Shown: positions 24,472 through 34,238, counted from the stretch's first letter. The stretch: 43,454 nucleotides of DNA from Polyangiaceae bacterium (GCA_009780955.1 WQZB01000045.1:1-43454), one strand, 5' to 3'. Notes: generated from the sequence alone by a model not told the origin. Numbers and translations: made by a program.

Positions 24472-25320
24472 ATGCCTCCTGCCAATCTGCTTGAAGCCAG
24501 CCAACACCTCCTCGTCTCAACAATCGGATTTCTCGGCGCAGGCAACATGGCTGGTGCGCTTGTCAAAGGGCTACTTTCTGCGAAGGTAGTGCCGGCTTCA
24601 GGCATTCTTGTCAGCGATGTCAGCGCGGATCGTCTTTCTTTTTTTCATGAAACGCATGGCGTTCGCATAGCCAGCGATAACCATGCGCTCGTGCGCGAAA
24701 GCGACATCGTGGTTCTTGCGGTCAAACCGCAAGTCATGGGCAAGGTGCTCGAGGACATGGGGGGCAAGGTGCGATCCGAGCAGCTTGTCATCTCCGTGGC
24801 TGCCGGTGTTCCCACGGCCGTCATCGAGAGCCAGCTGCCGCAAGGCGCACGAGTGGTTCGATCGATGCCGAACGCGCCAGCAACCGTGCTTGCTGGTGCA
24901 ACCGCAATTGCGCGCGGAAGCCATGCAACCCTTCGCGACCTCGAAGTAGCGCGCACCCTGTTTGCGGCAGTCGGGTGCGTCGTGAGTCTCGACGAATCGC
25001 TCCTCGATGCAGTAACGGGGCTATCGGGCAGCGGCCCCGCCTATGTCATGCTCATGATCGAAGCGCTTGCCGACGGCGGCGTGAAGGTCGGTTTGCCCCG
25101 CGACACGGCACTTTTGCTTGCCGCGCAAACCGTGTGCGGATCGGCGAAGCTGCTGCTCGATACGGGCGAGCATCCTGGCAGGCTCAAAGACATGGTGACG
25201 AGCCCTGGCGGCACGTCGATCGCAGGGCTTGCCGCGCTCGAGTCGGGCGGGTTACGCAGCGCACTCATCAATGCCGTGGAAGCTGCCACCCTTCGAGCAA
25301 AGGCTTTAACCCCACGTTAG
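24472..25320 (+). CDS. proC: Pyrroline-5-carboxylate reductase
   Basis: 282 residues. The NADP-binding motif TIGFLGAGNMAGALVKGLL, VLAVKPQVM, RSMPNAPA and the catalytic-domain signature GLSGSGPAYVMLMIEALADG with VTSPGGTSIAGL are all present. It reduces pyrroline-5-carboxylate to proline in the cytosol. ATG 24472 is preferred; the frame is open upstream within the previous gene. Its stop codon overlaps the stop of the convergent rseP gene. Confidence 0.96.
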   Translation: MPPANLLEASQHLLVSTIGFLGAGNMAGALVKGLLSAKVVPASGILVSDVSADRLSFFHETHGVRIASDNHALVRESDIVVLAVKPQVMGKVLEDMGGKVRSEQLVISVAAGVPTAVIESQLPQGARVVRSMPNAPATVLAGATAIARGSHATLRDLEVARTLFAAVGCVVSLDESLLDAVTGLSGSGPAYVMLMIEALADGGVKVGLPRDTALLLAAQTVCGSAKLLLDTGEHPGRLKDMVTSPGGTSIAGLAALESGGLRSALINAVEAATLRAKALTPR

Positions 25321-26357
25321 TGTTTGGGAAAGACTTCCGTAATTGTCACCACCAAGATCAACGTTAGGAACATGAGAAGCCCGATGGCGTGTACCTTGGC
25401 TTCGATTTTCGCGTCGGCACGACGCCGAGAAACTGCCTCGAAAGCAAGAAAGATCAGCCGCCCGCCGTCGAGCGCAGGGAATGGTAGAAGATTGAATGCG
25501 CCAAGGTATGCGCTGAGCGCGCCGAGGAATCGGAAGTAGGTGTGCGCGCCGTCTTTGGCGGCCGCGGCCGTGTCGCGAACAATGCCAACCGGACCGCTGA
25601 TGACTGCCTTTTCCCTGCCAACGATGATGCGCGCGAGCCCTTTGATAGTTGCGTAAACGACCTTTGGCGGCTCGGTGACGCTGAGAACAGCCGCCTGCCC
25701 GACAGAGACGGGGACGACTTCGGTGAACATGCCGACGAGAATTTTGCCCTTGTTTTGCCCTTCGGCGGCAGGTGTTGGCGAGACGTGGAAGATATTGTCG
25801 CCGCGCTCGATTTCGATGTCGACCGGCTGGCCGGGGTGGGCGCCCACAATGTTTTTGAGCTCATCCCAGTTGTGAATGGCCTCGCCATTGACCGATCGAA
25901 TGCGGTCGCCGTTGACAATGCCAGCCTCGGCCGCCGGGCCGGTCGAGTCGACGCTGACGCGCATGGTTTCGTCGGCGACGAGGTTGCCGCCAAGTAAAAA
26001 CCCGCAGAACATGAGAACCGAAGCGAAGAAGTAGTTCGCGAGCGACCCGGCCGCGATGGTGACGATGCGTGCCCAAAGCGAGGCATTCGCGTAGCTTCCC
26101 TTGTCGTTTGGCTCGTCCTCGTCGAACGGATTCATTCCTGCAATCTGCACATATGCGAGAAACGGAATGATGGCGATTTGGAAGGTGGTTGGCGACCCTT
26201 TGGGCTTGCGTGTCCAAAGGGTGGGGCCGAAGCCAATCGAAAAGCGTGTAACGCGCATGCCGTGCCAGCGCGCCGCGAGGTAGTGACCGCCTTCGTGAAC
26301 CACCATGAGGATGGCAAGGCCCAAAATGGCAAGCAGGGCGTACGCTGTGGACGACAT
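25317..26357 (-). CDS. rseP: Site-2 protease, RseP-type membrane metalloprotease
   Basis: 346 residues. The zinc-binding HEGGH (His21, Glu22, His25) lies in the first membrane span. One PDZ domain (about residues 125-210; ETMRVSVDSTGPAAEAGIVN) follows, then the second active-site motif NLLPFPALDGGR and a final membrane span. Such proteases cleave anti-sigma factors and signal peptide remnants within the inner membrane. The family often has two PDZ domains, as in E. coli, while one is common elsewhere. It is the last gene of a minus-strand operon, 63 bases after the SGNH lipoprotein gene. Its stop overlaps that of proC. Confidence 0.95.
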   Translation of the reverse strand: MSSTAYALLAILGLAILMVVHEGGHYLAARWHGMRVTRFSIGFGPTLWTRKPKGSPTTFQIAIIPFLAYVQIAGMNPFDEDEPNDKGSYANASLWARIVTIAAGSLANYFFASVLMFCGFLLGGNLVADETMRVSVDSTGPAAEAGIVNGDRIRSVNGEAIHNWDELKNIVGAHPGQPVDIEIERGDNIFHVSPTPAAEGQNKGKILVGMFTEVVPVSVGQAAVLSVTEPPKVVYATIKGLARIIVGREKAVISGPVGIVRDTAAAAKDGAHTYFRFLGALSAYLGAFNLLPFPALDGGRLIFLAFEAVSRRRADAKIEAKVHAIGLLMFLTLILVVTITEVFPKH

Positions 26358-26420
26358 TGATGGGAAGCCTAGCTCAGATGCCGGGACGTTGCGAAGCAGG
26401 TGCGTAACGGCGAGTGCACC

Positions 26421-27803
26421 CTAGTAGGAGCTGCCGTTCGTGCCAGCGCTGCTGTCGCGGCGCCAGGCTGCATAGGCGCGCATCAAGTCGGAGGCGAATG
26501 AGCTGCCGAGCTGCGCGTAACCTTCACGTGTAAGGTGCACGCGATCGCTTTGAGCTCGTGGCGGCTCTTCCATCGACCATTCTGCCACCGTTCCTGGTCC
26601 CCCCATGGCTTCGAGCTGGTCGTAGAAGGCGCAGCCAGCCGCCGCCGCGACACGCTTTTGCGAAGCGATGATTTCGACGAGCTTCGATGACGTGTTCCAG
26701 CTGCCGGCGGCATTCGCAACGGCTCGGTCTGGTGGTCCAAGTAGCAAACACGAAGCGGAAGGCACGGCGCGCGCAACGCGCCCAAGGGTAGTTTTGAGCT
26801 GCCGTTCGTACGTATCCACCGAGGTGGATTCGTCGGTCGACTCGTTCGTTCCGTACGAGAGCACGACCAGCGAGGGCGAGCGATGCCGAAGCTGCTCGGC
26901 CCAGTGCGGCTCGTTCCATTGCAAGCATGTCGTAATGCGGGCGCCATTGATTCCAAGCGCGTCGAACACCACCCCGTTTTCGGACCTGTCGAGCGAAACG
27001 CCAAAGACTCGGACGTCTCCGTCACCCACACTTCGAACCTCGATTTGATGCATGTAGGCCTCATCGATGTGAAGCGTGCGATATGCCGAACCGGTGTGAT
27101 CGGCACGCGTTGCGATGCGCACGACGCGTACGCCGTCGACGAAGACATCGAACGAACCGCCATTCGGATGTTCGAGGTAATCGAGCTCGGCGCGCCCCGT
27201 GCCCGCCGCAATGTCGGTCCACGCGCGAGCGCCGCGACTGCTCGCGCTCGCAACGAGGCCGATGCCTGCGAGCCCGTACAGCCCGTCGGCTGCCCATTCA
27301 CCGCGATCGCCTCGATCGCGCTTGCTGTGAGTCGTTGTCCAATCGGCAGACATGCCGCAGCGAATGCCATCTTGCATGTACCCTTTCCAAGGCTTGCCGA
27401 TCGCAACGAACCCGCGCCCGCCATCGCCAAAGCGCGATTGGAGCGCCCGGCGGACAACGGCGGTGGCAATGTCGGCCGCCGTGTGCGAGTCGCCGAATTG
27501 AAGGATGCGCACATCGTCTTGGGCGGCTTGGGTCTCGAGCTCCGCGAGCGACTCGAAGAAATGCCGCAACGCCGCTGGCCGCTGCAGCGCCCCCATCACT
27601 TGGCCTGGCACTTGGCCTGGCACTTGGCCGGGCCGCATGGAGGCAATGTTGGGGCGCGTTTCGCTGAGGGGGCGCTCGCTGCTGGCCGCCGCTTTCTCGG
27701 TCGAGTCGGCTCGTGGCCTTGCCTTTGGCAGGGCGTCACCGCACGCAGTCACGCTAAGCACACCAAGCACAATGCCAGCAAAAAAAACTCGACGACGAGT
27801 CAC
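26421..27803 (-). CDS. SGNH/GDSL-family hydrolase, predicted lipoprotein
   Basis: 460 residues from GTG 27803, which overlaps the nadE stop as GTGA; a longer frame exists but enters nadE. It has a lipoprotein signal peptide with lipobox VTAC (Cys21). The mature part opens with GQVPGQVPGQV, made by a 12-base tandem repeat at 27597-27632. The SGNH motifs follow: GDSH (residues 104-107), the Asn block YGTNES, and DRVHLTREGY with the catalytic Asp and His. SGNH proteins of this form de-O-acetylate or acetylate cell-wall or surface sugars, or act as esterases; the substrate here is unknown. Location behind a lytic transglycosylase suggests a cell-envelope role. Confidence 0.87.
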   Translation of the reverse strand: MTRRRVFFAGIVLGVLSVTACGDALPKARPRADSTEKAAASSERPLSETRPNIASMRPGQVPGQVPGQVMGALQRPAALRHFFESLAELETQAAQDDVRILQFGDSHTAADIATAVVRRALQSRFGDGGRGFVAIGKPWKGYMQDGIRCGMSADWTTTHSKRDRGDRGEWAADGLYGLAGIGLVASASSRGARAWTDIAAGTGRAELDYLEHPNGGSFDVFVDGVRVVRIATRADHTGSAYRTLHIDEAYMHQIEVRSVGDGDVRVFGVSLDRSENGVVFDALGINGARITTCLQWNEPHWAEQLRHRSPSLVVLSYGTNESTDESTSVDTYERQLKTTLGRVARAVPSASCLLLGPPDRAVANAAGSWNTSSKLVEIIASQKRVAAAAGCAFYDQLEAMGGPGTVAEWSMEEPPRAQSDRVHLTREGYAQLGSSFASDLMRAYAAWRRDSSAGTNGSSY

Positions 27804-29710
27804 CCCACGCCCCACTCGCTCTTCTGCACGACCGGAAGTTGCAGCGCGCGCTCGCGATCGAGGTCGAGGTTTCCCACGTGCAGACAGAGTGCGGTTTGCA
27901 CCCATTTGTAGATCGACGCGGTGAACAAGCGCGCGAAACGCGACGCCCAATTTTCGACCAAAACTCTGTCGTACTCAGGGAACATTTCGAAGAGCACCTC
28001 GCGCACTTCGCCGAGCGACATTTTCTCGCCTGCGTAGAGCGCGAAGCATGCGTCGAGGATGGCAAAAGGCATCAAGTCTTTTTCGTCTTGCTGGTCGTCG
28101 TCGAGTTCGGCCGACGCAGGCTTGTCGAGTGTCAAACGGATGCCTTCGAGTTTGGTGGTTTTTTGTAGATAATCGAGCAGCGCATTGACAACGGTTTTGG
28201 GCACGTTCGCAATGACGCTGAGCGCGCCTTCCATGTCGCCGCCAATGGTGGTGTAGCCAACGGCCTTCTCGCTCATGTTGCTCGTTTGCAAAAAGAGCCC
28301 GCCTGCGCTGTTGGCCCACGTCCACATGCGCGCGGCGCGCACGCGAGCCTGGATGTTCTGGCGCGCCATCTTGGAAAGAACTTCTCCAGGCTGCAGCATT
28401 TTTTCAATCTCGCCGAGCTCGCGCTCGAAGGCGTCGTCGATGGGCGCGATCGCAAGCGGCGCATCGAGATCGCGGGCGGCTTGCTCGGCTGCATGGCGCG
28501 TTTCGGCCGACGAGTAGCGCGACGGCATATAGAACGCGCGCAAGATCGCCTGGGCCATTTCTTTCTCTTTCGCGGGACCAAGCTCGCCATAACGACGTCT
28601 GATCCAACGACGTGCAAGATACAAGCAAAGCAGGCTGTCACGTCCGCCGGAAAGCGCGACGCCGATGGTTTTGAACACGCCGGTTTTTTCGAAGTAGTCG
28701 CCGATGCCGAGTGCGAGTGCATCGAGGAGATCTTCGCAGAACGCTTCGTGCGGCAAGATGGCCGGCTTGCCCGCGTCGGGCAAGAAGAAGCTCCGGTTTG
28801 TCGGCACTGGGTAGCGCAGAGTTTCTCGCTTTGTGGTGTGCGCCGATCGCACGCGCGTGATTCTTGGTGCCGTTGTGGCGAACGCTTCTTGATCGGCTCG
28901 CCACGTCGTGTTTTCGGTGCGAAGACGTGTCGTTCTGTCGAGATCCACCGTGACGGCCGACACGCCTTCGCGGAAGCGCGGCGCCTCGAGCACGATGCGC
29001 CCATTTTGAGCGACGAATCCTCCGCCGTCGAAGACGAGGCCGTCGTTGCCGCCAACGAGGTTTGCGTACGCCACGGTCACCAGGTTGTCGCCGGCGCGCG
29101 TGGCGATCATTTCTCGCCGCGTTTCTTGGACGCCAAGCCGAAATGGCGACGCAGAGAGATTGACAACGAGCTCGGCACCCGCATAGGCGCGCCGACGCAT
29201 GGGGCCGCCCGGCGACCACAAATCTTCGCAAACCTCGAGTGCGACAGAGCCGAAATCAAAATCAAAAATCAAATCACCAAAGCTAATGCCATGAACTTCA
29301 TCGAGCAAGCCTGCAAGCCCGCGAGCAAAAACGCGCGACTCGTAAAAAACGTTGTACGTTGGCAGCTTCTCTTTCGGCACGATTCCGAGAATTTGCCCCG
29401 CGTGGACGATCGCCGCGGCGTTGTAAACATGGGCGCCTCGCCTGACGGTAAGACCGAGAGCCATGGCGCAAGGAAGATCGCGGGTGGCTTTTGCAAAGCG
29501 TTCGAGTTCTTTCCATTGCGCTTCGACGAACGCTGCCCACTGAACCAGATCTTCAGGCGCATAGCCGGAGATGAGTTGCTCGGGAAAAACCACGATGGTG
29601 GCGGCGTCGCTCGAGGCGCTTTGCGCAACGGCAATGGCTTTGTCGACATTCGAGCGCACGGCTCCGACCGTGGTGTTCACGCTTGCGATGGCAACTCGAA
29701 TGAGCCTCAT
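27800..29710 (-). CDS. nadE: Glutamine-dependent NAD+ synthetase
   Basis: 636 residues. The N-terminal nitrilase-type glutaminase domain (1 to about 290) shows the catalytic Glu in FPEQLISGY, Lys in KEKLPTYNVFYE and Cys in LEVCEDLW. The C-terminal synthetase domain has the ATP loop VALSGGRDSLL. It amidates deamido-NAD with ammonia from glutamine. nadD, one step earlier in the pathway, is also in this window at 36223, though in a different operon. It overlaps the transglycosylase gene upstream (ATGA) and the SGNH gene downstream (GTGA). Confidence 0.96.
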   Translation of the reverse strand: MRLIRVAIASVNTTVGAVRSNVDKAIAVAQSASSDAATIVVFPEQLISGYAPEDLVQWAAFVEAQWKELERFAKATRDLPCAMALGLTVRRGAHVYNAAAIVHAGQILGIVPKEKLPTYNVFYESRVFARGLAGLLDEVHGISFGDLIFDFDFGSVALEVCEDLWSPGGPMRRRAYAGAELVVNLSASPFRLGVQETRREMIATRAGDNLVTVAYANLVGGNDGLVFDGGGFVAQNGRIVLEAPRFREGVSAVTVDLDRTTRLRTENTTWRADQEAFATTAPRITRVRSAHTTKRETLRYPVPTNRSFFLPDAGKPAILPHEAFCEDLLDALALGIGDYFEKTGVFKTIGVALSGGRDSLLCLYLARRWIRRRYGELGPAKEKEMAQAILRAFYMPSRYSSAETRHAAEQAARDLDAPLAIAPIDDAFERELGEIEKMLQPGEVLSKMARQNIQARVRAARMWTWANSAGGLFLQTSNMSEKAVGYTTIGGDMEGALSVIANVPKTVVNALLDYLQKTTKLEGIRLTLDKPASAELDDDQQDEKDLMPFAILDACFALYAGEKMSLGEVREVLFEMFPEYDRVLVENWASRFARLFTASIYKWVQTALCLHVGNLDLDRERALQLPVVQKSEWGVG

Positions 29711-30363
29711 TTTTGCACCTCATCGATAGTGCGCATGGTGCGGTAGCGGCGATAGTAGCTCGTGACTTTGACGACGTAGTCGCGCACTTGCGCGTAGGGC
29801 GGAATGCCGCCGTGCTCGACCACTGCTTGTTCGCCCGCGTTGTACGCGGCGATCGTGAGTTCGAGATTGCCGTTGAACAGGTTCGCTAGAACGCGCAAAT
29901 AGCGCACGCCGCCAAAGATATTCTCGCGTGGATCGGTGATGTCTTTGACTTGCATGCGAGCTGCCGTATCGGGCATGAGCTGCATGAGCCCGCGTGCGCC
30001 GGCGCGGCTCGTCGCTCGTGGGTCGTAATCGCTTTCTACCTTGATGACGGCGCGCACGAGCGGCTCGGGGATCTGGTAGAGAGCGGCCGCCTGGCGAATC
30101 GACTCGTCGTAGCGCGAGTAGCGTGACAAGTCTTCGTTGTGTGGCACAGGCGCCGTGGCGCGAATGCCGGATCGAGCGCCGCTGGCACTTGCGCGACTTG
30201 CGCCAGGGGAGTGGGAGGTGCCTGGCGAGCCTTTGGGTCGAGTTGGCTTATTGGTGAAGTGGATGACGCCTTGGGCATCGGTCCACCGGTGAATTTCGGC
30301 CGCCGACAGCGTTGGCGCGAAGGCTATGACCAACGCGAGCGCGAGTGCGATCCGATGCTTCAT
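29707..30363 (-). CDS. Lytic transglycosylase (SLT domain) with N-terminal DUF4124
   Basis: 218 residues from ATG 30363, which gives a clean signal peptide (MKHRIALALALVIAFAPTLSA); the frame is open 28 codons further upstream. A DUF4124-like segment follows (EIHRWTDAQGVIHFTN, residues 23-38), then a Ser/Pro linker. The goose-lysozyme-type SLT domain has catalytic Glu110 in KVESDYDP, plus GARGLMQLMP and LTIAAYNAGE. It cleaves peptidoglycan glycan strands in the periplasm. It lies between the CPBP membrane protease and nadE; the stop overlaps the nadE start by four bases. Confidence 0.93.
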   Translation of the reverse strand: MKHRIALALALVIAFAPTLSAAEIHRWTDAQGVIHFTNKPTRPKGSPGTSHSPGASRASASGARSGIRATAPVPHNEDLSRYSRYDESIRQAAALYQIPEPLVRAVIKVESDYDPRATSRAGARGLMQLMPDTAARMQVKDITDPRENIFGGVRYLRVLANLFNGNLELTIAAYNAGEQAVVEHGGIPPYAQVRDYVVKVTSYYRRYRTMRTIDEVQK

Positions 30364-30409
30364 CGTAAACTCAAACAATACCGCCGGAATTTCGTTCCGG
30401 GCTACGCAT

Positions 30410-31501
30410 TTACGCTTGAAGGTGGCGACGGCGCGCGCGAACGGCAAGCACGATCACGATCGCAAGGGCGATCGCAGCGAGGCTGCCACTCACGATCTCG
30501 ATTCTCTGCGCAAGCGTGTCACGAAGTGCGGCCTGTTCCGTGCATCCCGCAGGTGTTTCCGGCGGCCAGAAAACAAGGGGCGTGCAGTGCCGGCGGCGAA
30601 GCGCCAGCCAGTCCATCAAGCCGGCCACGGTGATGTGGACAAGGAAGCCCTGGTAGATGCTTCGCGTTTTCATCGACAGCGAGCCCAAGGCAATTCCGGC
30701 AACGATGGCTCCGCTCGCTTCGAGGTATGGCTTGCCATAATGGATCATGCAGTAGGGCACGACCATCGAGAAAATCGCTCCCGAGCCAAAGCTTTTGCGG
30801 AGCACACCGAGCCAAAAGCCTCGGAAGAACATTTCGAGCGCGAAGAATTGTGCAAAATACATCGATTCCCATGCGAGGAAATCGAACCAGCTTCGGTGAG
30901 ACGTTTTGTAAAATGGATAATAGGCGCTAAAATCAGGACTTTGGGCGACAACGAGCATGGCCGGCAGCACAACGGCGAGAAAAAGCCCGTAGATCCACGC
31001 GTGATCCAAGAAACCGCGTATGCGGAGCCCGAAGTCTTTGACGGAGTCGTTGCGGAATGCAATTTTCCACACGAAAAACGGCGCAACGTAGCCCGAGATG
31101 CGTGTGCTCGCCCACCACGCGTAGCCCCAGAGCTCGTCGTAGCGCGCGACGTGCAGCCAGGCGTGTGTCGCGTCGAGCCTGGTTAGCATGGGCATCACGG
31201 TTCGATCGAAATAGGCGCGCCCGCCGTAATACTCCTGCATGGTCAAAATCAGCGCGCACATGACCAGGGCAACCATGGGGCGGTTATCCACTTTGCCTTG
31301 GGCAACCAGCTCGGCGCGCTGCTTGTGCGCGTCTTGGTCGAGCGCGCGCCACGTGCTGCGGAACATCCACCAAAGAACCGGCAGAATGACGAGCAGCGCA
31401 AGCGCGGGCAGAATAGGCTTTGCGGTTTCGATGAAGCCCGCAAGCCCTCCGACTTCTTTGGCTTGAACGAGATTGGGAGGGGGCCTCGAAAGCAATAACA
31501 A
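30410..31501 (-). CDS. CPBP-family intramembrane protease-like protein
   Basis: 363 residues with about eight membrane spans. The CPBP (CAAX protease and bacteriocin-processing) motifs are recognisable: ALEMFFRGFWLG, matching EExxxR with Met in place of the second Glu, then CMIHYGKPYLEA and a late His in GFLVHITVAG. It may be a protease or a non-catalytic relative, given the altered motif. The start is a TTG at 31501, placed directly after the gltX stop (TAATTG), so translation probably depends on reinitiation. No ATG or GTG is available before the first span. Forty-six bases separate it from the transglycosylase gene. Confidence 0.83.
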   Translation of the reverse strand: MLLLSRPPPNLVQAKEVGGLAGFIETAKPILPALALLVILPVLWWMFRSTWRALDQDAHKQRAELVAQGKVDNRPMVALVMCALILTMQEYYGGRAYFDRTVMPMLTRLDATHAWLHVARYDELWGYAWWASTRISGYVAPFFVWKIAFRNDSVKDFGLRIRGFLDHAWIYGLFLAVVLPAMLVVAQSPDFSAYYPFYKTSHRSWFDFLAWESMYFAQFFALEMFFRGFWLGVLRKSFGSGAIFSMVVPYCMIHYGKPYLEASGAIVAGIALGSLSMKTRSIYQGFLVHITVAGLMDWLALRRRHCTPLVFWPPETPAGCTEQAALRDTLAQRIEIVSGSLAAIALAIVIVLAVRARRRHLQA

Positions 31502-32971
31502 TTACGTGGCGCTTTTTTCGGCGATGTCGGCGGCGTGCGCAAGACGATTGCACACTTGTTCACGACCAAGCACGAACATCACTTGGTAGAGGCTCGGGCT
31601 TGCGGTGCGGCCCGTGAGCGCCACGCGCACCGGTTGACCGACGGCCTTGATGTCGAGCCGAACTTCGGCAAGCCATGCATGCATGCACGCTTCTGCGGAG
31701 GCTTCTGTGAAGTCGCTCACGGCTGCGAGCGCATCGCGAAGGCTTCGAAGCCTCGGCGCGGCCTGCTTTACAAGGAACTTCGCTTTGGCGTTTTCGTCCA
31801 TGACGGGCGGCGTGCGGAAGAATGGATCGAGCATGTCGGCCGCCTGCACGAAGGTTTGGGCGCGATCCCGAATTGTGTAAAGTGCACGCATAACGTCGGC
31901 GGTGGTGACGTGGTCGAGCCCGCCGCGCGCATGCACGAAGCCAAGCACGCGATCGGCATATTCGGCGTCGGGCATGAGCCTCGATGATTTCAGGTGTTCG
32001 TAGTTCACGGCGAGCAGCTTTTTGGGGTCGAACTTCCCGTCGCCGCGGCCGCAATGGGTCCAATCGAAAGCGGCAATGAGTTCTTCTTTGGAAAAGATTT
32101 CTTGGTCGCCGAACGACCAGCCGAAACGCGCGAGGTAATTGAGCATGGCGCCCGGCGCGTAGCCTTGGCTTTCGTATTCGCCAACGCTGACGGCGCCGTG
32201 GCGTTTGGAAAGCTTTTCACCGCTTTGCGCGAGCATCATAGGCAAATGCGCAAACTCGGGAACGCTTGCGCCGAGCGCTTGGTAAAGAAGAATTTGTTGT
32301 GGCGTGTTGATCATGTGATCGCGCCCGCGTGCGACGAGCGAAACATGCATGGTGATGTCGTCCACCACGGCGCCGAAGTTGTAAAGCGGCACGCCGTCGG
32401 AACGCAGAATGACGAAATCTTGCAGCTCGATGTTGGGGGTGACGACTTCACCGAAAACCTTGTCGACGTAGGATACTGAGCCTGACGGATCGACCTTGAA
32501 GCGGACCACGGAGGGCTTCTGGGGATCGCTCGTGCGATGGCGGCAAGTGCCCGGGTACTTGAATTGGGCTTTCGGATCTTTCCTTTTCAGCGCCTCGCGC
32601 TGGCGGTCGAGATCTTCCTTCGTGCAATCGCAACGATAAGCTTTCTTCTCTTGGATGAGGCGCTCCGCATAATGCTTGTAAACGTCGAGCCGCTTCATTT
32701 GCGTGTACGGGCCAAAGGTGCCAATTTCGTGGTCGAAATCCCCATCGGGATTTGGCCCCTCGTCCCACGACAAGCCAAGCCACTTCAGCGAATCGAAGAT
32801 GACTTTCATGCTCTGAGCCGTCGAGCGCTCTTGGTCGGTGTCTTCGATGCGCAGAACGAAGGTGCCGCCCGTTTTCTTTGCCCACAACCAATTGAACAGC
32901 GCTGTGCGCACGCCACCAATGTGGAGGTAGCCCGTGGGCGAGGGAGCGAACCGGAGACGTGGCTTTTCCAT
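31502..32971 (-). CDS. gltX: Glutamyl-tRNA synthetase
   Basis: 489 residues. The class I HIGH motif appears as PSPTGYLHIGG (residues 10-20) and the KMSKS motif as EKLSKRHG. The start ATG 32971 has AAAGG about six bases before it; the frame is open for 114 more codons upstream, but these lack the family sequence. Cys and His at CDCTKEDLD and GTCRHR fit the zinc site of GltX. It charges tRNA-Glu with glutamate and opens the six-gene minus-strand operon ending in rseP. The 177 bases to the divergent small basic gene must hold its promoter, though no clear -35/-10 pair is visible. Confidence 0.96.
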   Translation of the reverse strand: MEKPRLRFAPSPTGYLHIGGVRTALFNWLWAKKTGGTFVLRIEDTDQERSTAQSMKVIFDSLKWLGLSWDEGPNPDGDFDHEIGTFGPYTQMKRLDVYKHYAERLIQEKKAYRCDCTKEDLDRQREALKRKDPKAQFKYPGTCRHRTSDPQKPSVVRFKVDPSGSVSYVDKVFGEVVTPNIELQDFVILRSDGVPLYNFGAVVDDITMHVSLVARGRDHMINTPQQILLYQALGASVPEFAHLPMMLAQSGEKLSKRHGAVSVGEYESQGYAPGAMLNYLARFGWSFGDQEIFSKEELIAAFDWTHCGRGDGKFDPKKLLAVNYEHLKSSRLMPDAEYADRVLGFVHARGGLDHVTTADVMRALYTIRDRAQTFVQAADMLDPFFRTPPVMDENAKAKFLVKQAAPRLRSLRDALAAVSDFTEASAEACMHAWLAEVRLDIKAVGQPVRVALTGRTASPSLYQVMFVLGREQVCNRLAHAADIAEKSAT

Positions 32972-33148
32972 CGTATAGCCTTTCGAATAGCAAGCCCGAA
33001 TAGCATGGAGGTGAATTGGGTGCAGCGGGCCGCGCGATGTCTCGGCTTGCAGGTGCGGCACTGGTCTGGTAATCGGCAGCGTTCTCAGTTTGTCCAATCT
33101 GCCGCGCAAGTCATCTTGCGCACCCTGCCAAAAAACGTGAGATGTCGC

Positions 33149-33517
33149 ATGACGAAAAGCCCGCTCCAAACCGTGAAAGACCAATTCGGCGACAAGTCCA
33201 AGCTCGTAGCCGAGGTCGAAAAGTTCACGAACAACGAAGACCTCTGGGTGTCGCGCCTCAACAAGAGCAAGGGTCTCAAGCACATATCGAATGCGAAGCT
33301 CATTCGGCTTCACGCAACCTTCCAGGCTGTGGCTGAGAAGTTTGGCACGCGCGCAAAGCTGATCGACGCGATTTGCGAAATCGAGAAGCGCGCGAAGGAC
33401 GAGGGCTACAAAACACGCCTCCGCGCTTACCCGGTGCCGCGCCTTTGGGATCTGTACAAGGCGGTCAGCAAGCGCGCCAAGAATCTCCCGGCGCCGGCCA
33501 CGCCCGCTACAGCCTAA
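33149..33517 (+). CDS. Small basic protein of unknown function
   Basis: 122 residues, Lys/Arg-rich and largely helical, with no signal or membrane segment. It begins [20 protein letters not shown]. The order and charge ([40 protein letters not shown]) suggest nucleic-acid or ribosome contact, which is only an inference from composition. The frame is open upstream to 32537 as the antisense of gltX; ATG 33149 is the best start. It diverges from gltX and stands about 80 bases before the arginine decarboxylase gene. Confidence 0.75.
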   Translation: MTKSPLQTVKDQFGDKSKLVAEVEKFTNNEDLWVSRLNKSKGLKHISNAKLIRLHATFQAVAEKFGTRAKLIDAICEIEKRAKDEGYKTRLRAYPVPRLWDLYKAVSKRAKNLPAPATPATA

Positions 33518-33597
33518 AAAGCCTGTTTACGAGGTCGGTGTTTTTGTCACATCACCGCCGGTGTGCCGCGAGTAATCTCGGCGATCAGGAAATGCGC

Positions 33598-34218
33598 ATG
33601 GCCAAGCAGACCACCACGAAAGACTTTTCGAACATTAAAATTGGCGACAGCGGCTATCCGGTCATGAGCGAGTTGTTCGTGCCGAAGGCAATCTTCTTCA
33701 CGAACGGCGTTGGCGTTCATAAAGACCGTCTGTCGTCGTTCGAGCTCGCGTTACGCAACGCCGGCATCGAGAAAGCGAATCTCGTCACGGTTAGCTCGAT
33801 CTTCCCGCCTCATTGCCGTGAGATCAGCCGCAAAGAAGGGCAAAAGTACATCATGCCCGGGCAGATCGTTCATTGCGTATTGGCTCGCCAAGACACCAAC
33901 GAGCCGAACCGCCTCATCGCAGCGTCCATCGGTCTGGCGCGTCCGGCCGATCCGCAACAATATGGTTACCTCTCCGAGCACCACAGTTATGGCGAAACAG
34001 CCAAGAAAGCCGGCGAGTACGCTGAAGATCTCGCGGCCACCATGCTCGCAACGACGCTTGGCATCGACTTCGATCCCGAGAAGGCGTGGAACGAGCGTGA
34101 GCAGGCTTTCAAGATGGAAAAAAGCATGCTGAAAACGCGCAATGTCGTACAAAGCGCCGAGGGCCACGCAAAAGGAATGTGGTCGACGGTAGTAGCGCTT
34201 GGCGTTTTCATCTTCTAA
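33598..34218 (+). CDS. pdaD: Pyruvoyl-dependent arginine decarboxylase
   Basis: 206 residues. The self-cleavage region [12 protein letters not shown] contains the Ser66-Ser67 pair at which the proenzyme splits to make the pyruvoyl group. The flanking GQIVHCVLA and [20 protein letters not shown] are typical of the family. The enzyme converts arginine to agmatine, the first step of one polyamine route. ATG 33598 follows AGGA with seven bases between; the ATG six bases earlier is too close to that box. This pyruvoyl type is best known from archaea and some bacteria. No agmatine ureohydrolase or deiminase gene is near. Confidence 0.93.
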   Translation: MAKQTTTKDFSNIKIGDSGYPVMSELFVPKAIFFTNGVGVHKDRLSSFELALRNAGIEKANLVTVSSIFPPHCREISRKEGQKYIMPGQIVHCVLARQDTNEPNRLIAASIGLARPADPQQYGYLSEHHSYGETAKKAGEYAEDLAATMLATTLGIDFDPEKAWNEREQAFKMEKSMLKTRNVVQSAEGHAKGMWSTVVALGVFIF

Positions 34219-34238
34219 CTACTTTACGAGGATATCCC

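Noticed and set aside
28286..29746. A 486-codon plus-strand open frame across nadE
   Set aside because: It is antisense to intact catalytic motifs of NAD synthetase and has no domain of its own.
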